NCBI GenBank assembly: GCA_963693085.1
Contig: OY856411.1
Span: 1,352,995,550-1,353,059,549, forward strand
DNA length: 64,000 bases
Reading direction: 5' to 3'
From: Alisma plantago-aquatica
Taxonomy: Eukaryota; Streptophyta; Magnoliopsida; Alismatales; Alismataceae
Positions 24,272-35,600 of this stretch are shown here, one piece after another. The translations under genes were made by a program, and so were the position numbers. The first letter of the stretch is position 1. Each line of letters begins with the position of its first letter. The notes beneath the pieces were generated by a model, which had not been told where the DNA came from, searched no databases, and saw only the letters and a program-made list of their open reading frames with translations.

Positions 24272-25003
24272 GGACAAGCCTTAGGACACCCCAATACACA
24301 CTTGTGCAATACTTGAGCTTACATACTTGCAATTGGCAATCTGTTTTGAGCAATTGAGCAACACTAGCATTGGCTACTCATTTCCCTTGCTCCAAATTTG
24401 TGTCCTATAGGCTAGCGTCTCCTATCCACTAAAACTACACTTCAATACTCATTGGTTAGGAGATCAATACACTTGATATAGGCAAATCAAGCCTTGTGCT
24501 TCAAAGTGGTAATTGTAATTTCCATTTCCTTTCTTGTTCTTTCTTATTCTTTGTACTCTCCTTGCTACTCCTAGGGTTGGAGGCTGTGGATTGGAGAGGG
24601 TTTGATCTTCTTGGTGAAGAAGGAGATCTTTGGACTACTTCTAGAAGGTTGTAGCAACGGGAAGCTACTTCAAGAGGAAGACTACTTCAAGGGGGAGCTT
24701 GAAGTTACTTCAAGAAGGCTGCTTCAAGGTAGGTGCAACTACTTCAAGGTGAAGGCTGTCCAAAGGGTGTAGAAAGTATTGTAATTTTATGTAAAATCCT
24801 TGAGAGGTAATAAAATTTAATACTTTCAAAATCCCAGTTGGGTAAGCAACCGGGTAGTGGATTGACTGCCTTAGTATTTGCTAAGGTTGGAACCACTCTA
24901 AACACCTTGTCTCCTTCTTATTATCTCAATTGTGGTTGTTTGAGTTAAATTATTTTAAAATATCCATAAAACCCTATTCACCCCCCTCTAGTGGTTTTTC
25001 AAT

Positions 25004-25015
25004 TGGTAACAGAGC
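25004..25015 (+). other. Primer binding site of A2 (tRNA-iMet, one mismatch)
   Basis: TGGTAACAGAGC just after the LTR; the canonical site is TGGTATCAGAGC. Confidence 0.85.
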
Positions 25016-25048
25016 AGGCTTCAAGGATCTCTAATCGAGTCTTGAAGA

Positions 25049-25960
25049 ATGAAGGGTGGTGGTGTCTACAACTGCAAGCAAAAGAAAAGCATGAACCAAT
25101 CTTCAACAAGTTGCAGTTTGTGCCTAGGAACAAGTCACACAACACTTAGTTGCCCATGGAGAGAAAAGAAGGAAGAGGTGCACAAAAATTTCCTTATTGC
25201 TACAATAAGTGAAGAAGAAGAGGTAAGCCTTTTTTATTTATCCAAAGAAGAGTTAATTGCTAGTCTTGAAGAGACACATAATAAGTATATTGAGTGCAAG
25301 AAGAAATTAAAGAAATCTAATAAAGCAAATGATGAGTTACATGCTAAACTTCTTGCTCTCACATATGAAAATGAAGATCTTAAAAAGATTATTGAAGATC
25401 ATGATATTAAGCTAAAATCAGTAGAAGCACATTGCAATCTTCTATCCCTAGAAAAGATAAATTTGCAAACTCAAGTAAATGATCTTCAAAAACAACCTGT
25501 CTTGTGTACACATCTAGATTATGATACTATTGTGAAAGAAAGAGATTCCATGTTATCTAATCTAGATCAAGAAAAGTTAGACATAAATAAAAGAATGGAT
25601 GAGATTGTTAAGCTGCAACAAAAAGTTAGTAGGTTGAGTAACAATGTCACCTTTGATAAAATTTTAAATGATTCTTATCGTCAAATTGGAAGGAGAGGAC
25701 TAGGTTATAATCCTAAAGGAAAATCTTATCAAAAACCTAGTTGGAGAAAGACATAAGCGCTAGAAAATCAATCTTTGTATGTACCTAAAGGCACATATAC
25801 ATATGTACCCAAGCACAACCTAAAACAAAATCATAGAAAGAGATATGAGGTTGATTCCATATGTTGTCATTATTGTTTGTGTCTTGGACATTATTCTTTC
25901 TCATGTCCCTACAAGAAAAAGGATGTTGAGTTAGTATGGGTTCCAAAACCCCCAAACTAA
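25049..25960 (+). pseudogene. gag-like frame of A2 with one nonsense codon
   Basis: A single reading frame from ATG 25049 to TAA 25960, broken once by TAA at 25754-25756, where the A1 copy has CAA. First part (235 aa): zinc knuckle C22-C25-H30-C35, an acidic run, then a long heptad-like Lys/Glu/Leu/Asn region (about 65-210) likely to be coiled coil, and a basic tail. Second part: a 'VPKG' motif and a second zinc knuckle (C-H-Y-C, H, C at about 25865-25907), ending in 'WVPKPPN', a motif that resembles SIRE-type gag-pol junctions. Expected role: nucleic-acid binding and particle assembly. Two knuckles separated by a coiled coil is an unusual layout for a plant gag. Confidence 0.75.
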
Positions 25961-26278
25961 ATGAATAAAATTAAGTTGAGATATGACCAAGGACTCTAAG
26001 TTGTATATCTCTATGTCTATCTCAACTTAACATAATAGGACACCAAGGTAATCCAATAAATTAAAATTTCTAAATATACATCTTCAACTAACTTGTTTTA
26101 GTTTGAATTCTCAAAACCTAGCAAATTGCATATGATTAGTTGAGATTTGATCTACATATTACTTTGATATTTATATGTTTTATCTCAACTAAACTGATCT
26201 TTAAATTACATAATTGAATTGAAAGTGATCTATGTTTTACTTATAGAATAAATTACTGAAAAATAGTACAGAAACAAT

Positions 26279-26450
26279 CTCGGTCGAGACACTGTTCGAT
26301 CGAGAACACTGTCGTTCGAGAATTAGTCGACCGAGCAGGTTACTGTTTTCAAGTTTGTAATAAATCTAACAAAACCTATACAAACAGAAGCATTCTCAGT
26401 CGAGAAAAACGTTGACCGAGATAAAATTGATCGACAAACAGTTCGAATGA
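26279..26450. repeat. Palindromes, family A motif (A2 interior, first cluster)
   Basis: Two pairs at 26279-26335 and two more diverged pairs at 26395-26450, with arms such as CTCGGTCGA / TCGATCGAG and CTCAGTCGA / TTGACCGAG. A single further pair lies at 27662-27683. Confidence 0.8.
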
Positions 26451-27856
26451 ATCAAGTTCTGTTGAACCTGTTTACACTGTTTTAATTTGCTAATCAATTT
26501 AGCAATAATAAAAATTGATTTCATTGAAGATCACAATTCTTGGATATCATCTTTTAATCAAGACATATTGACCTTTTGCATCATGAATTTTTGAATAAAG
26601 GTATAACCTTATGAATATGAAATTCTTAAACATATTGCAAAAAAGCTATATGAAAACTAATATTGAACATACTCTCTTCATTGATTGAAAAAGTTTATTA
26701 AGCATGTTCATGGTTTGTCTTAAACTTGAAAATCCATGAACCATGAATTAGATTATTTTGGTTTATCCTCTACATGATTTGGCTTAAAACTGAAAATTAT
26801 GAAGCATGTTGTTTTAAATCAAGGAAATTACTATTTTATCATAATCCGCATGGTTTATCCCAAGTATTCCCTGGTCTATCTATGTAGGAACCATGAGTAT
26901 TAAAATTTAAATGGTCATAATCACTGTATTTCATGAAATTACATGCTTCTATCTTGATCATTGTATTGTGGATATGCTTCTACTATTCCATCAAAATCAT
27001 TGTGCCGTGATCATTATGTTTCATTAAAATAATTTTTGATCCATATATATACAAACCATAAATGGATGATCATTGTGATTCAACACATTACAAATATAGA
27101 TGATGCAATCAATGAAAGTGCCAATTTGCATAACAGTGAAACTCTATGGCATATATGCATCTTGACAAAATAGATGATGATTATTGTGTGAATGACTTAA
27201 AATAAATGAATGATAATGCTATGACAAGCCAAACAATGTCTCTTAGAACAAAAATATTAATTTTTTTATCTATTTGTTTGTTCTAAGAAATCAAAAGCAA
27301 AATCTTGATTTTAAGATATTAACCTTGCTTTCAAGGATATATGTCTCTAAAGAATCCTATGATTAATCTGAAAATGAGGGTACAAGAAGAAATGGGAATT
27401 GATATTTATGTATCTATAACAAAGCTTAGGAGACATCATTCAAAATAAATACAAAACAATAATCAAGGACAAAAACTTCATTATGATGCCTATATTAAAA
27501 TTAAAAAAAAAACATCTTCATAATAGGTATCACTTAATGTGCTTCAAATTGATATTTATTTAAAGCTACCTACAGAAATTATACTTCACATATGAATGTT
27601 CAAATTGGAAATCTGCAGAATTTGCCTCTTGGTTGAAATTAAATTTGACCAAGGGGCGTTGTGGTCGAAGTCAAGGTCGACCTAAAATAAAGCTTGACAA
27701 AATGCTTATTTGTACATCATTTTAGTATACTTAATCTTAGTATCTTTATTCAAAATGTGCTTTTAATAAAAAGTCAAAATCAAATCTTAAAAACTAGTTA
27801 TGACCTTAGAATTTCTCAAATATCCTAGACAATAATTACATTATTACTTCCCTAGA

Positions 27857-27858
<2 letters not shown>
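26451..27858 (+). other. A2 spacer, no gene
   Basis: About 1.4 kb of AT-rich sequence in which pol would be expected. No frame and no remnant of integrase or RT motifs that I can see. One isolated palindrome lies at 27662-27683. Confidence 0.7.

Positions 27859-27914
<56 letters not shown>
27859..27914. repeat. (AT)n microsatellite
   Basis: About 28 uninterrupted AT dinucleotides, inside A2 just before the second palindrome cluster. Confidence 0.97.
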
Positions 27915-27916
<2 letters not shown>

Positions 27917-27978
27917 TCTACAAATCCAGTCTCTCACTTGCATTAAAAACTAGCTCAAAATTTTATTTACAGCAACTT

Positions 27979-28348
27979 CGTCGGTCAGCTAAAAATTTCG
28001 ACCGAGACAAACTCGGTCGACGAATTCGTCGACCGAAAACATCTCAGTTGGCTATCCTTCTCGACCGATACTCACCAAGAAAATGTTGTACAATCGATCT
28101 TAGATACACTTTCGGTCAAAAAATGTTCGACCGAGCCCACATCGGTCGACAAAATGCTCGACCGAGGCCGACCCTATGAACATCCATTTGCGTGAATTAA
28201 AAGGCAATATTTTGATTAAAATATAAATATATAAATAAATAAATAAATAATATTGTAACAGCTAGTTTTCGATCGACCGTTGGACGACCGAGAGGAGCGT
28301 CTACAGAAACAACAATTGCGGTCGTCAGTCGACAAATTGTCGATCGAA
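27979..28348. repeat. Palindrome array upstream of internal promoter (A2)
   Basis: Five pairs at 27979-28166 and two at 28268-28348, all versions of CTCGGTCGA-N7/8-TCGACCGAG. The last pair ends 17 bp before the internal TATA box. The motif is the one in the A2 LTRs, but the surrounding sequence is not an LTR copy, so this is not a simple LTR duplication. Confidence 0.88.
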
Positions 28349-28364
28349 ATAGAACCTGTTTTGC

Positions 28365-28372
28365 TATAAATA
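28365..28372 (+). promoter_or_regulatory. Internal TATA box of A2
   Basis: TATAAATA within GCTATAAATAGC, 136 bp upstream of the ATG at 28508. A pyrimidine-rich leader (TTCTTCACATCTTCACATTC) follows, as in plant core promoters. Confidence 0.65.
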
Positions 28373-28507
28373 GCGTCCAAAATGGCCTATTTCTTCACAT
28401 CTTCACATTCTCACTTCTCTAGCTCCTCTCTAGTGCATTCTTGTGCAAATCTTTAGCTTCTCTACATCCAAGTCTTGCTTGCTACTTCTCCACTTCACAG
28501 CAATAAG

Positions 28508-29872
28508 ATGGCTTCCTCATCAACGCGTGGAAAGAAGCAAGTTGCAGCAAGGAAAGGAAGGACGGTCTCTCCAGCGCTGTCATTCATCAACGACATTCCA
28601 TTCAACGATGCAGTTGCAGGCGATCGCTACCTCAGCCTATCCTCAATAACTCCTCTTCCACGACGGCCAGTTGACGTCATGGACTTCCACAACATTGTTG
28701 ATCTGGAGGAACTCTTTGAGGTGCAACATTTGACTGATTTTCTAAATCCCTCCTTCCATTCCAACTCCTCAAAAGTAGTAAATGAATTCTATGCCAACTT
28801 AACTCCACATCCTAACCATGATTCCTTCTCTTCTTTGGTTAATGGGTATGGATTCCATTTTACTGAAGAGGGCATTCTTAATATTCTTAACATAGACATA
28901 GAAGACTATAAAGATTTTATTGATCTCACCACAGGAAATCCATTAAATAAACTATCCCAAGATGAAACCACCACTAGCCTTAGTGAAATCAAAAGAGCCA
29001 TCTTTCTATCCAATACCACTTGTCATGAAGATAGGGGTACCTATTATGCCATAAACTTAAAACTTGAAGCTAGGATCATAAATCTCATTGTTGCCACCAA
29101 AATCCATCCTAGAGCAAACAAATCTGAAGTACCCACTTTTCATATGTACCTTATCTATGCCATTCTAAAAGGTATTCCCATAAATTTCATTCGTATCATC
29201 CTTAAGAATATGCTTGAGTTTTTTGGAAATCCACCTTATGCCGACTTTGTGTGCCAAATCACTCAACATTTTCTTAAGAAGAATATTGAGGACCTAGGTT
29301 ACACATGGGATAGAAAACCTCAAAAGATAAGTAAAAATACAGTGGAGAAGATGGGAATCAACTTTGGCCACAAAAGGTCTAGGACTGAAGGGGAGACATC
29401 CACCCAAGACATACCTACACCACCCCCTCCCACCAACCTACCCCATGATCCTATTACAAATACCTTGACATACATAGCTGGATCCCAATATCACCTGAGT
29501 AGGCAATTAGATTACAATCACCATGCCATGACTTATTTAAACCAAAGAATGCAAGCCCTCTCTCCTGCCCAACCTGATGAATATCCATATTCCCTTAATC
29601 CTGGCATGATAAATCCATACATTCCTTCCTACAACTACTATCAAATTCCACCTCCACCATCTCCTGATCTCACACATACTCAGTTCTCCTCAATTCAACT
29701 TCAAGACATTGCTGCCCACTTTCGCTTTGATCGTGTTCCCACCTTCTTGGAGGCTTATGCCTTAATCAAGACAGGTGCCTTAGAGTGGAAGACACTGGTC
29801 AAATATTATGGAGCTGAGCCTTTTCTTGGAAAAGACCCAAAAATTGATGTAATCCTTCGGTCTTTTCTGTGA
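28508..29872 (+). CDS. Env-position plant transposon protein of A2 (454 aa, intact)
   Basis: I chose the ATG at 28508 (context AAGATGGC) over the in-frame ATG at 28475, whose context is poor. Parts: basic N-terminus (TRGKKQ...ARKGR, about 5-20); a globular region (about 50-270) with the pattern of the 'putative plant transposon protein' family (Pfam Transposase_32 type as I recall it): 'VNEFYANL', 'ARIINLIVATKIHPR' and 'MYLIYAILKGIPIN'; a basic cluster HKRSR at about 287, possibly a nuclear signal; then a Pro/Tyr-rich stretch and a short C-terminal helical part. No membrane segment is evident, so an envelope role is unlikely. Function unknown; the family name comes from sequence resemblance. 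It stays open although gag of the same copy is broken. Confidence 0.72.
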   Translation: MASSSTRGKKQVAARKGRTVSPALSFINDIPFNDAVAGDRYLSLSSITPLPRRPVDVMDFHNIVDLEELFEVQHLTDFLNPSFHSNSSKVVNEFYANLTPHPNHDSFSSLVNGYGFHFTEEGILNILNIDIEDYKDFIDLTTGNPLNKLSQDETTTSLSEIKRAIFLSNTTCHEDRGTYYAINLKLEARIINLIVATKIHPRANKSEVPTFHMYLIYAILKGIPINFIRIILKNMLEFFGNPPYADFVCQITQHFLKKNIEDLGYTWDRKPQKISKNTVEKMGINFGHKRSRTEGETSTQDIPTPPPPTNLPHDPITNTLTYIAGSQYHLSRQLDYNHHAMTYLNQRMQALSPAQPDEYPYSLNPGMINPYIPSYNYYQIPPPPSPDLTHTQFSSIQLQDIAAHFRFDRVPTFLEAYALIKTGALEWKTLVKYYGAEPFLGKDPKIDVILRSFL

Positions 29873-30448
29873 GATTATGAGATATCCTTGTAATGGTTGT
29901 GATGGAATGGCTATCTTTGTATTTATTGTAATGGATATCCTTTTATAAGCAAGTATGTCATGCTTTATGGGTCATCTTCTAAATTGTATGAGCACAAAGT
30001 TGTTATCAATACAAGTGTTTTTCAATGGCTTCATCTGAACATATACATGTTATATAAGAATATTATAGTAGAGCATACAAATAAGGGGGAGTAATATATG
30101 CAATGAACCTAAAAGAGTCACATTTTTTTTACAATGATTGAACAAAAATTTATGGCTAAATTTGACAATGCATTACTTGTTTTTAAAATTGAATATCTCT
30201 TTAAGGGGGAGCAATAAAGAGTCCTACTAAATGATTATATTGGATACCCTTTTTGAAATGACAAAGGGGGAGAAACAATATAAAATACAAAACATACAAT
30301 TAAAATGAGTTTCATAATATCTCGACCAGCATTCACTTGCAAAACAAGAATGGCTACAAAAGGTAAATTTTAGGCATGAAACTCACATGATTTATATTTC
30401 CTTATTTTAGATTTAGGAAATGTTTGTCATCTTCAAAAAGGAGGAGAT
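29873..30448 (+). other. 3' untranslated region of A2 with repeated polypurine tracts
   Basis: No gene. Polypurine tracts at 30082-30092 (TAAGGGGGAGT), 30203-30211 (AAGGGGGAG), 30263-30272 (AAAGGGGGAG) and 30435-30448 (AAAAAGGAGGAGA, next to the LTR). Several tracts ahead of the 3' LTR are a Sirevirus hallmark. Confidence 0.8.
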
Positions 30449-30789
30449 TGTTGACTAAATTGGACATTAGTATAATCCCTTTGTTTTGATGATGAAAAAC
30501 ATTTCATTATTGTTGATCTAACATGCTAGTTGAGTGTTGCAGGAATAAGGTGGATGACAAATACTTGGAAGATCTATATGCTAAAATTGCTTTAAGTCAT
30601 GAATGTAATCAAATGTAAAAACTTGTACAAGTATATAATGTACAAGTACTTAGACATCATGTAAATCAAGCGTGAGATCTTCCCTAGCCAATCACAACAC
30701 TTAGATAGGTCATCCCCTAAAATAGTGTCACATCTACACACTCATACACACACTTATTACTTAGTTTAAAATGTTGAAATAGGGTTATT

Positions 30790-30988
30790 CTTGGTCGACA
30801 AACTCCTCGACCGAGACACTCTCGGTCGACAAACTCTTCGACCGAGAAAGACCCAGGTAGCCGTTAGACACAACAGACAAGGTAGTTGGGAGTTGGATCA
30901 GAACGTTATACACACTTGCTCCAGACAGTCCCTCGATCGACAAGACTTCGACCGAGAAGGACTCTCGATCGACAAGTCTTCGACCGAG
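30790..30988. repeat. Palindrome array, family A motif (A2 3' LTR)
   Basis: The same four pairs as in the 5' LTR. Arms intact in one LTR are mutated in the other (for example TCGATCGAG at the first pair of the 5' LTR versus TCGACCGAG here). Confidence 0.9.
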
Positions 30989-31125
30989 AAGTGTTCTGTC
31001 TACAATTTTCAGAGTTAATTAACTAGCCATTTCTAAAGCAACTAATGTGTACCTAACGGCTAGTTAAGCACTAAGAAACCCCTAGAAAGTGTCTAGAACA
31101 TCCTTAAGCACTTGTAGGTCATTCC

Positions 31126-31133
31126 TATAAATA
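31126..31133 (+). promoter_or_regulatory. TATA box of A2 3' LTR
   Basis: TATAAATA within CCTATAAATAGG. Confidence 0.7.
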
Positions 31134-31860
31134 GGACAAGCCTTAGGACACCCCAATACACACTTGTGCAATACTTGAGCTTACATACTTGCAATTGGCA
31201 ATCTGTTTGAGCAATTGAGCAACACTAGCATTGGCTACTCATTTCCCTTGCTCCAAATTCGTGTCCTATAGGCTAACATCTCCTATCCACTAAACCTACA
31301 CTTCAATACTCATTGGTTAGGAGATCAATACACTTGATATAGGCAAATCAAGCCTTGTGCTTCAAAGTGGTAATTGTAATTTCCATTTCCTTTCTTGTTC
31401 TTTCTTATTCTTTGTACTCTCCTTGCTACTCCTAGGGTTGGAGGCTGCGGATTGGAGAGGGTTTGATCTTCTTGGTGAAGAAGGAGATCTTTGGACTACT
31501 TCTAGAAGGCTGTTGCAATGGGAAGCTACTTTAAGAGGAAGGCTACTTCAAGGGGGAGCTTGAAGTTACTTTAAGAAGGCTGCTTCAAGGTTGGTGCAAC
31601 TACTTCAAGGTGAAGGCTGTCCAAAGGGTGTAGAAAGTATTGTAATTTTATGTAAAATCCTTGAGAGGTAATAAAATTTAATTTCAAAATCCCAATTGGG
31701 TAAGCAACCGGGTAGTGGATTGACTACCTTAGTATTTGCTAAGGTTGGAACCACTCTAAACACCTTGTCTTCTTCTTATTATCTCAATTGTGGTTGTCTG
31801 AGTTAAATTATTTTAAAATATCCATAAAACCCTATTCACGCCCCCTCTAGTGGTTTTTCA

Positions 31861-32621
31861 ATTACTTCTTCCTTGATGACTATTTATCACACTTGGGTAT
31901 GTTCTCTTATTTTATTTAATTTTTCAACCACTTATCAACATGTAAATACTCATATTCCATACTTGCTTCATTAAATCGAGATCATCTCCCTTAATTTCTT
32001 TCACATGCCATGCTGATTTTTCATTAATAATTTCTTACACACATAGGTTGGTCTGAGATTAACTCAAGTTCCACCTTATTTCTTTGCCATTGTTCTCATT
32101 CATCTTCTCATTTTGTACTTGTTATAGGAGTTCTTTCCATCTTATGTAGATTTCATACCTTGATTCACTTTATAAGCATAGACTTATCTGTCTTTTATTT
32201 TATTATATTCTTGAATCAAATTTTCAAGAACTCCTCTTTTTCTAATTTGTATTCAGATTTAGATTTCATGGTGTTGTGTCTTTCTCTTATAGTTACCAAA
32301 CATTCAAGTTTTGATAGATAATGATGCAATTCTCATCTTCTTTATGGTAGGATTGGGATATTCACACCACAATTTCTTATTCGTTATGCTCTTTAGATTG
32401 TCTCAAAATGACTACTTGATCACAGTAATCAGAAAGATAACAACCTTAGAGTTCCATACTTACCTTTCGTCAATAATTGAATACCTGGCCAGGACATCCA
32501 AGTACTGAGATTAGGCAGCATGCACCATGTTTTTGTGTCACGTTCCTAACTTAGACGTCATTCTAATCTTAAGTCCTAGTGTCCCTGTAGACTCAGTGAA
32601 CCTAAATCTCTGATACCAACT
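31861..32621 (-). other. C2 interior, primer-side part, no gene
   Basis: Starts with the second ATTAC of A2. On the minus strand the 150 bp nearest the LTR resemble the same region of B (8100-8280), including the 'GGATGTCCTGGCCAGG' stretch. The primer site is at 32607-32618 (TGGTATCAGAGA, one mismatch to tRNA-iMet). No open frame of interest. Confidence 0.65.
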
Positions 32622-35600
32622 TGTGAGAACACGTTATACTAAATGAGATTACTCAAAACATAAAACACAATCAATTACTAATTAATCACATACCCAAAAA
32701 TATGGGTAAATTAAAATAGAGTTCAACATCAGCACCTGCTCAGAACATTTGCATAAGACCACAACATCTTTCTTTTATCCATACTAGGACAAGAATTTGA
32801 TACAAATGTTCTATTGCCTTAGACACAACATCTATACACAGGAGAAAAATTTTCATATATGCCACACAAACAAGAATTAACATGCTAACAAAAGTTCCAT
32901 TTGTTTGAAACACCATATACAAACTTTTTCGGCCCAGACTTGAGAGTACATGGATGACTGTAGGACACACTAGACATCTAATAAACATTCTTAAAGATTC
33001 ATTACTATAGCTCCTCTTTGCTGCCACATGTTTGTTTTTGTCACTTTCGATTACCTAAAAAAATGTGGCGAACCACAAGGGTGAGACCCATGTCCCAGCA
33101 AGAGATATAACCTCCAACAACATTAATTGATTACAACATTTTTAAGTAATTAAATAGTTAAGAAGTTTAATTAGATATAAAAAAAAAGCTAAACAACACT
33201 AATAATTAACAAAATACATAAAGGAGTAGATAATAACTATCATTTAGCCAGACTATCATCCTTTATCTTGGTGACAATATAAGCAATTTAGTAGCATATG
33301 CATATCTAGCATCATGAGCAATTCTATTAACATAGAATCTCTATCATTATGAATAATCTAGACACATAAGCATAGATAACAACATTAGAATGTCTAATAG
33401 GTTGAACATATCAACATCATAAAAAGATCTAACAACATAGGCACAACTATCCAGATAAGCATGATCAGTAGTATATGAATCTCTAGTTACAAAGGCATGG
33501 TTAGCATGCTAAACATAACTAACAACATGAGATAGCTAGCATCATGATTATAATCAACAATAGTAGTATAGCTATCAACATAAGCATGGCTACTGTATGT
33601 ACACATCTACAATCTTAAGCATATCCACAACATAAGTATATCTACTATCTCTTAATTGCACTAAGTATCATAGTTATGTAAAGAGAGCAAACAAGGGTTA
33701 TCATCCAAATGTGAAATGTTGTGTATAACCCTAAACAAATATGCTACATGGCTGTATTACATCTTTTATTATGCCATGGGGAATTTGAATCGTACCATTC
33801 AAAGTCCAACTGACCCCTGCGATCAGTTCTAGTTCTATATAAGATCTAGGAGTGCCAGTATCCTAAGATCTCTTCCCCTCGGTCAGTACAAGTAAAAAGG
33901 TAGTGACATATCAGTCAAATATTCCACCACAGTGACATATAGTCAAGATGATAACCACTAGTCTGACCTTGGTATAGGTCATGACACTACAAACCAGTAT
34001 ATTCAAACTGAATCACTGAGGTACAACTGCAGTTATCCTCTAATCACATCATGTTATAATCATTGAGACATGACTGCAACCGTTCTCAATCACATCAGAT
34101 GTATGAGGCATGACCATAGCCCACCTCCAAAATTTGCATTGTGTATGACAAGGATATATCCTCAATATTACACCCCCACATACTCAACAATATGCACTCT
34201 GATTTTCACTTGGGAATACTCATTTCACCATCCAACAAGTTCTGACACTGAAGAAGGTTCTACGGCACAGGGCACCACATGATTAGAGTTGCACTTGATT
34301 AGTTATGCCAATTGGGTGAATTAAGGCTGCATCAAACAAGTGGACATACAAAACCTAATTCACTTCTTGCAAGCATATATATATCAAAACTTAAAAAGAT
34401 ATAAAATGTGTAAAACACAATTTCTCATCTCATCATCATATGGTACTATTCACATGCCATTCATGAGACCACACTAGTCATCATACTATCGCAAGATATA
34501 AATCCTTTCATGATATCATAGGGTATCAACCCTTATCAATGCAAGAGGATTACACCTCATTCAGTGCTCAACCATGCCGAAAGGTCATTAAGACCATCAT
34601 ACTATCACAGGATATAAATCCTTTTCACAATATCATAGGGTATCAACCCTTATCAACACAAGAATATTTCACCTCATTCAGGGCTCAACCATGCCCAAAG
34701 GTCATTAATACCATAATATTATTCCCTTTAAGATCATCATTATCTTTGGATACCTTATAACAAGTTTCAACAACATCACTTACATATAATACATCAGATC
34801 AACACAATATTGCATTAATGAGCTAGGAGATATCCATAAACAATCATAGCATGGTTATATTAACATTAAGAACATTCCTTTATTACATCAACATGCAAGG
34901 AATCTAGATATGATTAACCCTCATCATATTCATAATGTACATGTCTAGCATAAGAAAGTATCAACCATGTGGCTATGATAACCATCGATTAACATATTAA
35001 AGTTATGATCATATTAAGGAGGTTAATCCACCATCATTACATCATATAAGAATGTTAAACATGCATACTCATCTTTACCTATTTGCATTAGAGTTAGGCT
35101 CAACATAATAAATTATATCAATGTTACTAATCATCACTTATACCTAAACCCTAACTCACGACATCCCCATTGGATCATGGATGCATAAGGTGAAGCATCA
35201 TTATCACATTCAAAACTTTTCTCAAGTATGAACCCACACATAAATCAAGGTGTAACCATCAGGTCATAGCATACTAAGGATTCAACAACAATAAGAGAGT
35301 ACTCCATGATTGTATTAATCATTCAAGGACTATTCTTACCCAATTACCATCATTTAGTTATATTAAAGCTAGGTATAACAAGCTATACCTCATTAGGGTT
35401 ACATATCAACACAATATGATTATCATCCCTTCTATTCATATGAGTGAATAGGTAAGAATATTTATTAAGGGTAACCCTCCATTTGTTCCATCATCATTCA
35501 ACCCATATCACCATACCACAATGTCACCCATAACCATTGGATGTTAAAAAGGTAAGACCATTGATTGTTCACATAAGTATACACCTTGGATAAACCACCT

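Larger units (their letters stand above)
23587..25001 (+). repeat. 5' LTR of A2 (1415 bp)
   Basis: TGTTGACTAA...GGTTTTTCA. Holds the palindrome array (23928-24126), a TATA box (24264-24271) and a repeated 'CTACTTCAAG' U5 region (24.65-24.75 kb). Confidence 0.93.
23587..31860 (+). mobile_element. Complete pol-less SIRE-like element A2 (8274 bp)
   Basis: TSD ATTAC; LTRs 23587-25001 and 30449-31860; tRNA-iMet primer site; gag-like frame with one nonsense codon (25049-25960); 2.5 kb of AT-rich spacer with palindrome arrays; an internal TATA box (28365) and an intact 454-codon frame (28508-29872); then at least four polypurine tracts. Multiple polypurine tracts and the LTR start 'TGTTGACTAAATTGGAC...CCCTTTGTTTTGATGATGA' (given in parts) point to the Sirevirus lineage. 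Protease, integrase, RT and RNase H are all absent, so it depends on a helper. The LTRs differ at about ten sites in their first 235 bp, so it is older than B. Confidence 0.93.
30449..31860 (+). repeat. 3' LTR of A2 (1412 bp)
   Basis: Aligns with 23587-25001 throughout. Palindrome array at 30790-30988 and TATAAATA at 31126-31133. Confidence 0.93.

Noticed and set aside
27859..27914. (AT)28 run as a functional element
   Set aside because: Ordinary microsatellite; nothing links it to the arrays beyond proximity.
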